DNA of 64,000 nucleotides from Toxotes chatareus (taxonomy: Eukaryota; Chordata; Actinopteri; Toxotidae): NCBI GenBank assembly GCA_016801885.1, contig CM028905.1, positions 11,250,706 to 11,314,705 on the forward strand, read 5' to 3'. This document shows positions 48,912 to 61,828 of the stretch, in pieces. Made by a program: the position numbers and the translations under genes. Below the pieces are notes generated by a model that ran no database searches, was not told the origin of the DNA, and saw nothing but the letters and a program-made list of their open reading frames with translations. Position 1 is the stretch's first letter; each line of letters starts with the position of its first letter.

Positions 48912-51142
48912 TAGTGCTCACACTTCAGAGGGAAATGGCTTGAAATCTGCATGAGGAATTTCACACAGTGTTATGATGTGACTCCGAATTTATGTGTCAA
49001 ACTTTATTGATTCTGATTTCACAGAAAAGAAAAACTAAACTTTCTGCGTTGTTCATTGCTGTATATATTTATGTCTCAGAAAGCCTAGTAGAGTGAGCCA
49101 GTCATGGTGTAGGTCGACAAGTTCATTGATCTGCCTCAAGATGTCAGTGTGATTCATTTGCTGTTACTAGCCGTATTTTCAATTCAAAAATCTAATCAAA
49201 AGTACCTCCTGTTTTTTCATATTAAAATCAACTTAAAATATTGGAGGAACACAATCATAATGCTAGCCTGCGCTGCATAATTGTAGCCTTTTTCTCTTTT
49301 TAAGAGTTCATATGAAACTTAGTCTACTAACTAGAGCGTATTTTTACACATTTTTATGTAATGTATACTCAAAGAAAATGATATACTAGCTAAGTATTGA
49401 CCTTTTCTCCCCTGAAGAGCGATTGTCCAATCACAGCTTGGTAATGGTAACTAGGCAGTGGGACTTTAGCAAAAATTGCCCTTTGTAGAGTTTCGAGGGT
49501 GATGTTTTTCTTTTTTACCTGTAGTTGTTCCAAATTTAGAAAAATGAGCAAAAGTGTAAGTAACAGTGCATTTATCTGCTCTAGCATAAGCTGGAATCAT
49601 TAGCATGTCTGGCTAACTAGCTTACTACCTACAGTAACTAACCGATTGTTATTTCCAAAACTAAGTAAGTTGTATTGTGATGTTGAGGGTGATTATGCGG
49701 TGTGGTAATCACTGTCAGTATAATCCTACTTCTTGCTTAGTCTTCTTTTACGGTTTTCCAGAAATGACCAGGTCTTTCCTCTCCCCTCACACACAATGTA
49801 GGCTGGTCACAGCACATACACGGTCACCTAAACACATGCAGAGGATTAATACTAACTCTGCACAGATTCACACTTGAGTGAAAAGGTGCACACTTTCTCT
49901 TTCACTTGTGTGCATGCATAGATTCTGGTTAGTGTCTATGATCACTTATAAACTCAACAATAACGATGAAAGCAAGAGTAAGAGAAAAACAGGGTGAGTT
50001 GGGCGAAGAACAAAGAAACTGTGGTTTTTGTGGCCTCAGTTCACTGATGCTCCCATTATTTGCCTCAAAAGGCTCATGTCATAGTTGTCATAGTTTTACA
50101 AAAGAGGCATTGTGACTAGACACTGTCTGTTTTAGGTTATCAATGCAGTATTTTAAGGAGTTACCAGCCCTTACAGTTAGTTTATTAAAGGTCAGTTTTA
50201 CAAAATGCAAGTAAATTCAAGATTTGTTGAATAAGAAGGCAGATGGAGTCATTTTGAAACTGGAAACATAAGTTGTATACATTTGTAAACTTTGAATATA
50301 TAGGTTGTGGCCTCTCCATTTTCTTCTTCAGTGGCAATCTTTCTAACTTATTATCCATATGTCATGTGAGGTTGTGTTTGGATTCAGTCCATGCTACAGC
50401 CAGAGCTATGAGTAAATTATTTTTCACCCCTACAGAGATGAAAATAAGTTTCCATGATACAGGCAGGAAAGATTATCTGTAGAAATAACCTGAGAGAAAA
50501 TAATGTGATGGAACAGAGTACATCAAATAAAAAGTGTGTACAATACTAAAGGAATGCCACAGTTATTTCTCCATAAAGTTGGTCTATAAATTTAATATTC
50601 TATAAACGTTTACAATGCTGCTACAGGTCTACTCTTCAATAAATAATGGATATCACAGATAGCGCTCCTGAAATATTGCAGGAATATTACAGTGATTGTT
50701 CCATGGCTCTGATTTCTTCAGCATTATTAAAACTACAGCTACAGCAGAACTACAGTATAGATTATAGAGTCACAACTATCAAAAACATTTAACAGCACAA
50801 ACGAAATTTTGTGCAGTCATCTACTGACAATGTTAAATGACTCAGCACTTGTACTTCTACAACTTGGATCAGCAAGAAATTCTTCCAGTTGAATCATCAT
50901 TTCAGAAGATGAACAGTTGCATGAGAAAATGTATCTTGTTCTTTGATAAGAAGTCAAACATACGAGTCTGCTTACATAAAAACTTTGGGGTTAATTTTCT
51001 GCCACATGAACCTTTAACGGCAGGCAAAGGCAAAATAATACGCTGTTGAGGGAACTGTATAAAGTGTATAACTGTATAATGTTTCTGTGTTCCAACACTA
51101 TAAACTGCCCAGTTTGCCTTAATTCTGCCTCTTCACCTCATG

Positions 51143-51144
<2 letters not shown>

Positions 51145-51176
<32 letters not shown>
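51145..51176. repeat. (CA)n microsatellite, about 32 bp
   Basis: Pure CA run. Confidence 0.95.
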
Positions 51177-51179
<3 letters not shown>

Positions 51180-51819
51180 CCATATGGAGCTACGCTAGAT
51201 TTCATACCTGGAATTCTTGGAATACTAGCTGGAGGCCTTGGTTATCTTTAAGCTGTTGGAAACACAGAAATGTTTTTGTAATAAGATGAAAGATGGCTAC
51301 GACAGTGACACTGGGAAAGTTTTCTAGTCTGATTATGCTTAAATGCTGATGACCTTCATTCACTAGTGAGCTGATCATATTTCCATATGTGTCGATGAAG
51401 TCAGCCCACGTGAAAGGGAGTGTTTGTAATAACAGATGTGGTAAATGTGTGTGGACTGGGACATCTCTCCCTTTTCCCTGTCTCTGCTCCTTAAATCTTT
51501 GGTCTCCCTCTCCATCGATCCAGCAAGAGTCTGATTAATTCTCACAATTTTGCCGCTTTGATCTCTCCACTCTGGAGTACAGCCAGAGCCGTCGACACAG
51601 CGAGAGAGGGAGCTCTTACGATTCAAAGATTCAAAGGTAGACAAGGGACTCTCTCCCTCTCCGCCTCCTTCACCGCCCCCACCCACCTTTGTGGTATTTT
51701 GACAGATTCCAGTGGAAAAGAGTGGGAATGTGAAAATAAAGTAGGCAGGAGGAAAAGAGAGAGGTTAGTGAAAAATATGCAGATGAAAGAGGTTAGAAGT
51801 TAAAATATGCTGATGTAGA

Positions 51820-52112
51820 AAGAGGATTAGTCAACAGAAAGATAATTTATCTGCAGCTATTTTAGTAATTGTTTAATCCTTTTCAGTCATTTCTCACGCA
51901 AAAATGCCAAACATTTACTGGTTCCAGCTTCTTAAATGGAATTATTTTCTGCTTTACATGATAGAACATCTTTGAACAAAACAAGCATTTTGAACATGTC
52001 ACCTTGGGTTCTGGGAAAATGTGAGGGCGTTTTCTCACTTTTTTTGGGACATTTTCTAGACTAAACCATTAATGAGAAAATAATCTGCAGTGTCACAATA
52101 ATCTGTCACCTT
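51820..52112 (+). repeat. Dispersed fish repeat, copy 5 (best preserved)
   Basis: In order: GCAGCTATTTTAGTAATTG, CAGTCATTTCTCACGC, AAAAATGCCAAACATTTACT, GGTTCCAGCTTCTTAAATGG, TTTTCTGCTTTACATGATAG, AACAAAACAAGC, ATGTCACCTTGGGTTCTGGG, GACATTTTCTAGACTAAACC, ATTAATGAGAAAATAATCTG. This is the clearest member in the window and gives the reference order for copies 1-4. From memory the family is very common in percomorph genomes; no coding capacity is seen. Confidence 0.75.
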
Positions 52113-53416
52113 TTGACTGAAGTCTAGATTCTGACACAGCCAGAAATTCCCTGCCTCAGGATCTTATCGTGTGAGGCTGTTTAATGGCAAGCAGCCATTA
52201 ATTCAGGAAAAGGTTTTAGCTCTCAGCATTTGCTGATGTGCTGCCTCTAGTTTGTTTTAAGCCTGCAGAGAACGTTCACTTCTGCTACCTTATCCAGCTC
52301 TGAGCCAGTCAGGAAAAATAACTTAACCGACACACACGTCTGTTGCTTGGTTTCAGCAAAAAATGAAGTGAAATGATTCTGCCTTAGATTTGGTGTCATT
52401 TCTTTCATTTTTTTTCTGTGGCAGTAATATACCTAAATATTCAGAAAATATGTATAAAATGATACCTGGAGGAAGTTGAATCATCAAAAGAATAATTTCT
52501 GATTCGCCTTAAGTTATTTGCATGACAGACATGAAGCATATATCTATGACGTGAATATTAATATTAAGAAGAGACATTATTGTCTGTTTTCTTGAGAAAA
52601 TGATGTGGTAAGGAGAGAAAGAAAAGTTGCATGGAGCCACTGAAGCTTTGAACACAACAGGTCTTGATATTACATGGGCACATAGAAACATCGGCGCCTA
52701 TGGATGTGCGCTTTTATTTATTTATTTGTTTATTTTAACTACAGTAGTACAGCTGGAAGCAACTAGTCATACACTTTTACCTTCACACATTTCATTCATC
52801 ACCACCACCATGCAGAGAGAAATAAATTGAGAAGTAGTCAGCAGTCGTCAAAGAGACAGAACAGCAGAGAGGACATATTTGATTAGACCGTGATGTCAGT
52901 CGCTCTCCAACAGAGAAGAAATATAGCCTGACGGTACAGACTGAACTTCAGATGTGAAACACATTTCACCTGCACTGCACTGTGCATTTTTTGCAGATCT
53001 TGAGCAGTTTTATATATCTCATCGTGGAAGCTTAGTTTTGCTGTTTTCCATCAACAGTCACACTCAGCCACACACTCGCACTGTGTAATGTGTTTCCACA
53101 GGTAGTTTTTCTCGCTAATGAAGGATTGGTTGTTATGAATTCAACAGGCAAGTCAGCCCAATCCTGTGATCTCTCCTGGTGGCCTCAAGAGACTTGTGGC
53201 TGTGTGAAGTAGTGTGCACGTAAGCATGCGTTACATGTGCATGTGCTCGTTTCTTTTGCCCGTATGTGGGGTCAAAAGCATGGAGTGCAGGGGGGCAACT
53301 CCCTGTTACAGCAAACATTTGATTGGCTCTTGTTGCTGCCCTGAGACTGTTTGATTGGCTGTCAGGTCCAGCAGTCAGCGCAGTGAGCAGGTAGGGGAGG
53401 GTCTTCACTCTGCTCT

Positions 53417-53429
53417 GTTGCTAGGTTAC
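53417..53429. promoter_or_regulatory. Near-perfect RFX X-box
   Basis: GTTGCTAGGTTAC fits the palindromic X-box consensus GTNRCY..RGYAAC closely. RFX factors bind such sites in vertebrates. Occupancy is unknown. Confidence 0.4.
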
Positions 53430-54136
53430 AGGTATACCCAATAGATGTGGAGATATAGAGATAGAGTAGAGATAAGGATGAGGATGGGTGTGGATCTGAG
53501 CATGGATCTGTGTGTGTGATTAACTGTGTGTGCGTGTGTGTGATGTGTGTATATGTGTGTGTGTGTGTGAGAGACTGTCAGCATCAGGGAGGGGTCGCTA
53601 GGACTGAGGGTCAGGACGGTGGAAGGAAGAGAGAGACATTAGGGGAGCGACAAGTGAGCGAGACAAAGGGATTTCTTGAAAGTGAGATGCGTTTTAGAGC
53701 AGAGTCTTGTTCATACAAATATCATTTATCCACATTCCAACAATCCAAACTGACAGCTTATCCAAACAACTACAATGGATCAAATATGGAGAAATGTGAA
53801 AATACTGCTCCGTTTTGTTGTTTTTAAATGCAAATGACACTAAATTCTTCAGTCTGCGTATGGATAACCACAAAAATGCCATATTTTTCCACTGAACGTC
53901 CTGAAAATATACAGGTGTAGCAGCGCAATTATTACTGGTCAGCAGATCCCAGGCCTGTGGTTGGTTTGTAATTCATTAAAGTGCTGTTATATTAATCACA
54001 GACTGCTCTAGACAACACTGCTCTGAGAACAGCTGTTCTGCTGCACTTAGATTGCAATCACAGAGCGGTCAGTCGCCACTAATCGGGGTCATTTATCAAT
54101 CCGGAAGACCACACACACAAATGTGAACACACCGAA

Positions 54137-54138
<2 letters not shown>

Positions 54139-54216
<78 letters not shown>
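54139..54216. repeat. (CA)n microsatellite, about 78 bp
   Basis: Pure CA run, among the longest in intron 2. Confidence 0.97.
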
Positions 54217-54218
<2 letters not shown>

Positions 54219-56522
54219 ATCGATGGCTGGGCTGGGCCGGTAAGAGGGGTTGATGGGTGCTTGGCTGGTGCTTTGTGTGTGCGTCTAGGAGTAAATGTGA
54301 GTGTGCTGGCATGAACACAGTGATGGCAGGGGGGACACAAAAGCTAAAGATTTGTAAAGATTGACCTCCCGTTGACTAAAATGTGTCAGCCGTGTCACTT
54401 ACAAACTAGTGTATCTGTGCAATAAAATTGATTTCTTATGCGTTACTGAGAAATTTCCACAATTCCACTATTTTCACATTGAAAACTATAAATTCTCTAC
54501 AGTTTGATTAAAAAAAAGCTGTAATGAATTTGTCATGCAGACAACACAGCTTGATCTATCTCTATCAACACTTTTTATTGACCTAATCTCCATGACAACT
54601 GAGCAAACTTTGTCTACTCGGGAAGACCAAGAGATGTGGTTGAAACCTCGGGAAAAGGAAAGGTCAAGAATGAATTTTCATGATCGATGTTCTTGTGCGG
54701 ACATTTGTTAATATATAATCTCAATTTAAGTTACGCAGACTTTATTTCAAGTCAAACTCTTGTGTCTCTCTTCATGCTCAGCATCTGCTGGGATGTTTTT
54801 TGCAGAAATCACCTGTAGAATGAATGCAGAACTAATTTTGTTAGGCTCCTGAAAATGTTTCAACAGTTTTGTTATGGAGATCTGCTTCTTCGCTAATATG
54901 CACAAGGTAAAATTAGGATTTCCAAGGCTTAAACAAACACTAAGCCCTAAAGGTATGCATTTCTTTGGAGATTGCCTTTGGTGCACTGCCCTAGGATCTG
55001 TTTGGAGTTCGGAGCTTTACTTAATGGCATTGTTGGGGATACAATAAATGTAAGACAAGATCAGCAACTCTCCACACAACAGCTCATGATTGGAATGAGC
55101 CTTCATGTGGGGTTGGACAAGGTTGGATCCAACAGTATATCAGTTTTATGTTATACAGCCTCTGGCCCTCTGCAGTAAACTTGCCACCCTCTTTAGAAAG
55201 TACAGGCCCTCTGCTAATATCTGAGCCACACTGTGAAAAGACAACAGTGGAGACCAAGTGTGGATGCCTCTGATGACTGGATCTTGGAAAACATTCCCCA
55301 CACTTGTCTTGACTCCTCCATGTTGGCCAGGCCAAGAAGATTTGGCTGTTTAGGAAAGCTGTCAGACTGCTGAGAGAAAAGAACGAAAGGGTGAGACAGG
55401 CAGAGGAACAATGAGGAAGGAGGAGGCGGTGGAGGAGGACCTTTGCTTTGTTCCTGGGTTGAGCTGATTCTGGAGTAAATAACACTCTCTATTTTGTAAA
55501 TTCTCTCCTATATCTGTTTTCTCCTTGGCCTAGAATTCCTTTCAGCTTTCCCCCATAAAATTCATCTTTCTGCTCTTCAGCTTTTTTCCTCTTTTTCAAA
55601 TTTTCTACTCTTGTTAATTCTCATCTGTCACTTTCAAATTGCCTCATTTTTACCTACCGCTTCCTTTCCCCGATCTCGGCTGGTCATCGCACATTCTGCT
55701 TTAACTCCTCTGCTCATCCAGCCTCAATTTCCTCTCCTTTTCCCTTTCTCATACTGCTGATTCATAATCTCTGTTTGGACAGAAAACAGAGGGAGGGAGC
55801 TTCTGTCCTGATGAATAACAACAGGAATTGGGAGAGAGAGAGAGAGAAAAAAAAGTGAGAACGGGATACTGAGGCAGCCTCCTTTGCAAACTGCCTGTCT
55901 GGCTGGCACTTTGTCTCTCAGTCTATCTGCCAGACTGTCAGCGACTGTATTTCTGTCTATGTCAACGCTTTCACCCTGAACCAAAATTTCCACATATCAT
56001 GCGGTCAGGCTAACCAGGTTTGGCTTACTACTGCTATTCTTAGGCTCATGCCATCCAGTGTCTGTTTAAGTAATATGGCCCGTGCTCTGCTGTCTTCTGT
56101 CTGTCTTCTTTTTCCAACACCTGGCCCTGTCTTCACTCTCACACATTTAGAGTGCCTCTACCACTCTAAGTATTATGAAAAACGGAAAGAGATGGAGTAA
56201 GGGAGGATGGGATACTAATGGACTTGTTGGAAAAAAATGAGGGAGAAACAAACAGTGAGATGGAAAAGAAAAGAGGAAAGAAGAATGCAACGGAGAAACA
56301 GATTATGTGGCAGCAATGCGGGAATGGAGATGGAGGAAGAGTGAGAGTAGTGAGAATATGAGGGCAGAAAGGAGTCGGACTCATGAGACGGAAGACGTTT
56401 CTGGACATGGCGGAGGTGTTGTCTCCCCCTCTTCCTTTCACTGCTGCATTTATACAGTTCCCCCTTTAGAGATTGCAGACAGCGTGGGCCTGAGTGAAGA
56501 GTCAAAACCTGAAATGACCCAG

Positions 56523-56526
<4 letters not shown>

Positions 56527-56567
<41 letters not shown>

Positions 56568-56607
56568 ATGTGTGTGTAGGTGTGTGTGTGTGTACATGTG
56601 TGTGTAG
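56527..56607. repeat. (TG)n array with duplicated 19-bp unit
   Basis: A pure TG run (56527-56565) leads into TGTGTACATGTGTGTGTAG at 56561-56579, which is repeated exactly at 56589-56607, 28 bp apart. The tandem duplication shows slippage beyond the dinucleotide level. Confidence 0.9.
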
Positions 56608-59600
56608 TTTGGCTGACATACTGTTATCAAAAATGTGGGTCAAAGATGAACAATTTGCAAATGAGGGGGAGAAAGCAGAGTAAGAGAAATAGAGGGTGAC
56701 TGAGACAGGTCTTCCATGCCTGTGTATGTGTGTGAGGTCGTGTGAGCTTACAGTGTTTTTTTTCCTTTTTTTTCCCCTTTTTTCCCCCTTTTTTTCCCAG
56801 TGACCATTTTTAGCGACCACTTTATGTAATGAGCTGAGCAGGGTGACGGGGATGGGGCTGCATCGTTAAGTCCTGCACGGCTTAAATCACACTGGCATCT
56901 GGCTTCTACTCACACACACACACACGCATGCACGCACAAAATAAACACAACCTGTCAGTATCTGTGAGCACGCATATGTGTGTGTCGGCGTTTGTGCAGC
57001 TGACAGAGGGCAGAGTAGAAAAAAGTATGAGAAGGTTCAAGTATGACAAGGCCTCCCTCCCTTCATCTGTTTACACATGATAAATTTTTGTTTGCTGCAT
57101 CGGATTTAGTCTTCTCATCCTCCTTGCATATCCCTGATTAACATAATTAGGCACTCGCCTTGCTCTTCAGGACATTAAGCAAATTATTTAATTCACTTAA
57201 TGAATCTGTCTTAATACTTAACCTTAATTGCGGTTCTCTCCCTCTTCCTTCTCCTTCTGCTTGCTACCTTTTCTCCTGCGACAGTGAAGCAGCAAAGAGG
57301 AAAGGTTTGCCAAGGGTCATAAATGTCTTATATATTTAGCATCCCTGAATGTTTTAAATAGCTTTACTTTATGCCGCCTTCATAAATTTCATATAAATCG
57401 ACATTTTTGCTAGAGCCATATTCATAATCCAAACACAAAACTTGGCTTCCTCTGAGCTTGGCGGGGGACCATAAAGGTACAATTTGCTGCTGATGCGATT
57501 AAATAAAACGCTGTTTATATTTTGGGTGACGTGTCCTTTTAATCTGTGTCTCTGAAGTGTGTCTAATTTTTCAAATCAGACTTACTATTGTACGAGCCTG
57601 ATTCTTCTTATGACTCAAAGGGTGAATGAATTGGAGGGTTACGCAGTATGAGTGAGTCACTATCAAAGCTATATTTGTGCGTGGATGTGTGTGTTTGTGT
57701 GACTGTGTCTGCCCTGCCTGCCTGACTGACTGCCTGCCCGTGGATGCATGTGTGCAACTGTGTGTGAAGTTAGGCAGCAGTAGCAGGGTTATGAATCAGA
57801 TCAAACACACACATACACACATAGTGACACCAGATCAAACATACACACACAGACTGCCTGCGCTGGACTCAGCTGAAGGGCCCCGACCGGGTGTGACTTT
57901 GATCCTCACCACAACATCCGCTCTTCCACTCCAACACTGCTTTTCTTCTACTCATCTGTCTCACGCGCCCCTCAGGACACTTACCCAGGACTCGAGTTAC
58001 TCCTTTCAGATCTTCAAATAAAGCTTGCTGTGCCTTCAAACACGGAGGATCCTCCTGTTGTAACTGGACACTCAGTGTGTAGGATCCAGATTTGGAGCCT
58101 GCAGATGGGCTTCAGGTCTCAGAGGGAGGGTTGTGGTCAGTGTCACCGTCTCAATGGCCGTGAGAGTAATAATATCCGAGTTCTGTATGTTGAGTTGTGA
58201 GCATGTGTGGCTGGTGCAGGTTGCTCTTTGCAGAACGTGCTAATGTTACTCGGATGTAATTTCCATCATTATTTCTTACAATGGAATTTAGCCCAATTTA
58301 GTCCTGAGACGACTGCCACCACCCCAATACAGAGGTGAATTTTTAGAGGCAGGTATTTGTAGTTGTGAGGATATTGAATAACATTTGAAAGCCTAAATAT
58401 TTTCTTATCAGAAAATATGTCCTTGTTGCTCCAGGTAATTCTCAGACTTGGCTAAGGGCACCTTTCATTGGAAGAAGTTACTACAGGAATATATTGACAT
58501 GTAAATGTAATTTATTGAAATCTTCCTAGAAGTATCATTTTGACATCATTAGCATTTAATGTTGAAACAACGGCCGTGCTAAGAAGCAATCCAGCAGGTG
58601 GTATTTTTTTTCCTATCATAATGTTATTTAAAGTATTAAATGGCCTTGACTGTATGCAAATGATCAGCTGTTGTGGTGGCAAGGAGACACAAACCCAGAA
58701 ACACTGAAATAGATAATAGAAAGAATAATGAAGGAGATGCTTTGCCATGACCTTTTCAGCCAGATGTGCAGTGATAATTCCTGTGTGAGAAGTTAAAAAT
58801 CCTTTATAATTACTGTGGATAGCGATGAGATACAGAAAGCAACTGTGTCAGATTTAAATGTCTCGCGAGGGTAGTGGGGCTAATAAATGTAAACACATCA
58901 AACCTTATAAAACATCTTCAGGCCTATCACCCAAAGGAGCACAATGACTTTACTGTAATAAGAGAACAGCAACTAGCAAAGCAGCTGATGCCACAGAAAT
59001 CCCTGAACAAGAATTAATGATTGAAGAATAATGGATTTTGTAGGAGACGGTGAACAAGTGTGTGGCAAAAAACAAGCTTTCACGTCCTGCATCACCTATT
59101 GAACTGACTTGATCATATCACATCTGTACATCTCTTAGAACCAATCATAGAAAAGATTGTGGTGTGAGTGTCTGACCATTGATTGGGGATGTAACCTAAT
59201 ATGAATACAGTACTCTGATGTGAGCTAATCATACATTCTGAACAGATTCAAACACCATTTCAATCTTTGCAGTAATATTCATTTTTTTACCCCATCGCCC
59301 AGTTGACAGTTTACCACCATGTGGTTGATTCATATCTTATCACTATGTGGTCCTCAACCCTGTCATTGAGTAACCTAACCCGATAGTGTACCGCCAGTGA
59401 ATCTGAATTTCTCTCACTTGTTCTGGACAGAGTGTTTGGACAAGCCTCCCTATAATCCCCTTTGCTAGGACTTGGCTGCTTCAGCTTTAGAGGAGATGAA
59501 GACAATGCTTCCCACTATGGAAATGTGTGCAGACGCTTTGATGCTTTATTCACTTAGGCTTTTCAAAGGACGTGTCCAGTTCTTCAGCTCCCTCACACCT

Positions 59601-60288
59601 TCCCCACCCTCTAACCCTCCGCCCCCACTATGCTGGCTCTGATCGATCCAACCATGTCTCCCAGTCCCACATGTCATCTTTTTTCTTTGACACAGCTCTC
59701 CTCTCGTCTCTGCTTGGTATTCTGGAGCGGGAATGCATGCACCATCGCAGATCCATCAGCTCCGATCGGAATGCTGCACCACAGCTCCGGGAAATGGAGG
59801 GATGAGAAGAGACAGAAAGAGAGGTGGAGTGAGAAAGAGAGAAAGGCGGGGGGGGCAGGTCAGTGGCTTGTCGACATCCTTCCGGGACCAAAGACCAAAG
59901 CCTCAGACTGACAGGGAGAAACGGGGCGGGGGAATGGGAGAGGACAAGAGTAAAGGCAAGAAAAGAGAACCTTTTTATTTCTGAGGCCACTTTTGTTAAT
60001 ATCCAGTTCCTTTCAAATCAGCCTCTCTGGGGTATTCAAGCAGCATTCAAGTTCTTAAACTCCATTTTATTTAGAGCTCAAAGGATTCAATAAGTGGTAT
60101 GCATACTTGTATCCACAAAAGAATTGAGTCTAGGTGCATTCGTAAATTAAAACTATTTGTTACATTCAGGCTCCATCTTGGCCAAATGCATCACTATGTA
60201 CACCAGCTAGTCGCTAACTGACTGTGTGTGTGTGTGTCCCCGTTCTGTATTAGGCATGTCCTGTACAGTGGGATTATCAGAGTTTTTT

Positions 60289-60325
60289 GTTGTTATTGTT
60301 GTTGTTGTTGTTGTTGCTGCTGCCG
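60289..60325. repeat. (GTT)n trinucleotide tract running into (GCT)n-like units
   Basis: GTTGTTATTGTTGTTGTTGTT continues into GCTGCTGCCGCTGC. It produces Thr/Ala runs on the minus strand but no real gene. Confidence 0.85.
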
Positions 60326-61177
60326 CTGCGTCTGGAAGTGAGATTGATAAGAGCAGCGAGATTGAACCAATACAGTTAAGTTGTAGGCCATAAAGCCAAA
60401 ACAATGAGCTAAAAGGCTCTAAATCCTTTTACATAGAGCTGATGAGAACTGCAAGCGTGGGTGAACATACGCAAATGGTCATGTGATTCATTTATATTTA
60501 ACAGTATTGTTTATAGCTGATTTATTTATTTTAATTATTAATGCACCAATCGGTTTTTAATTTACCCCAGAATCCCATATTTCACAGTGTGAGCAACATA
60601 AAACCCCTCTTTAATCACTCGGTTTCACAAAGAGCTCATGAAGGAAAAACTTTAAGAAGAGGAACAGAGGAGGGATCCCTCTCTCAGGACAGACAGATAT
60701 TGTACAGGATAATTAGTAGAATAGATGAAGACATAAAGTTGTAGACACAAAGTGGCAAAAGAAAACAAAGAAGAACAGAACATAAATATTCATTATGATA
60801 GGTTAAGGAGTTTAAATGGTCTTTTCAGTGCAGCGTTTTAAGGTGAGGCATTTGTACCTGTCCATTGTGCCCCGGGGTGAGATTTCTGATTCTCATGTCT
60901 TTCTGCAAAACTCTGTACAGTGCAGTCCACACACAGCTTTTCATTACACATTCTTTTATTATGTAATTATGTACTGTAATTTTTTTTCCCTCTCTTCATC
61001 TTGCTCATCATCCCTTCCTTCTCCTGTCAGAGCGGAGGGAGAAGCAGACAAGCACTGATCATATCGATGTGTTCTCTCTTCTTCATTTATCACTCTCTTT
61101 CTTTTGAGCTCCTCCTCTCCAAAACCTCTCCATCCTCTCTGTGTGTTCTCCCCCATGGCTTTCCTCTACAGCAGCAC

Positions 61178-61191
61178 GTTGCCTTGGTAAT
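61178..61191. promoter_or_regulatory. X-box-like site 640 bp before exon 3
   Basis: GTTGCCTTGGTAAT matches the X-box palindrome with one mismatch at the end (AT for AC). It is one of several RFX-like sites in the window. Confidence 0.3.
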
Positions 61192-61828
61192 TACCAGTTG
61201 TCTTAACCAGACAGATGGAATAAGAGAGAGTGACGGGCAATTTTCCCAGTGCCTGTTTTCCCCGTGTATGTGCACGCAACTCATTTTTTTGCGTGTGTGT
61301 TCTCTATGCACGCTTCTTTACTTCTCTCCATCTCTTTTAGGCTCCCTCCTCCACCCCCCCCTTCTCCCCCCGTCTCCCTCTTTTCCTGTGAGTTTGCGTT
61401 TGTGCATGCTGATGTGTGTTTGTGTGTGTCTGTGTGTGTCTCTGTGTGTGTGTGTGTGTGTGTGGTGGACGTGGGGAATTACTTGACAGAATGTGTTACT
61501 TGAGGATGGGAGTGGGACAGTCTCATCTCCTGCTCTTGTGTTGGCCATTTTGGATGCCAGGTGTCACTCTGGCCCCCTTCAGGTCCCCAGAAGAGATCAC
61601 TGCGGTCCCCTCCTCTTTTCTCCTAGCATACCCCTAACACAGAAAAGGAGTAAAGCAATTTCTTTCTTTAAACTGTCGGGGCAGCAAAGGAGACAAAGGA
61701 TGGATGGAGTAGGGATTGAGAGCCAAGCAAGGGTGGAGCAGAAGCCGGGTGTTATGCGGTTAACATGATGTCAGAGTTCACCTACTCATATTCATGTCAT
61801 CCAATTAATTTTCCACACTCTCTTTCAG

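Larger units (their letters stand above)
48912..54138 (+). other. Intron 2, fifth block
   Basis: No exon supported. It contains a CA array (51145-51176), repeat copy 5 (51820-52112) and a near-perfect X-box (53417-53429). The rest is AT-rich and unrecognised. Confidence 0.65.
54217..61828 (+). other. Intron 2, last block
   Basis: No additional exon supported. It holds a GT array (56527-56565) with a 28-bp duplication, a relatively repeat-poor stretch at 57095-57550 rich in TAATTA-like sites, a (GTT)n tract (60289-60320), a pyrimidine-rich region at 60985-61390 and a GT run near 61441. The intron ends TTCCACACTCTCTTTCAG, a good acceptor. Confidence 0.65.

Noticed and set aside
55084..55485. 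133-codon minus-strand frame
   Set aside because: No domain or family recognised, Ser/Leu-rich composition, and no splice or start evidence.
56215..56820. Longest reading frame in the window (201 codons, minus)
   Set aside because: It runs through the TG array and C/T-rich sequence, giving His-Thr and Ser/Phe-rich low-complexity residues. It is not a gene.
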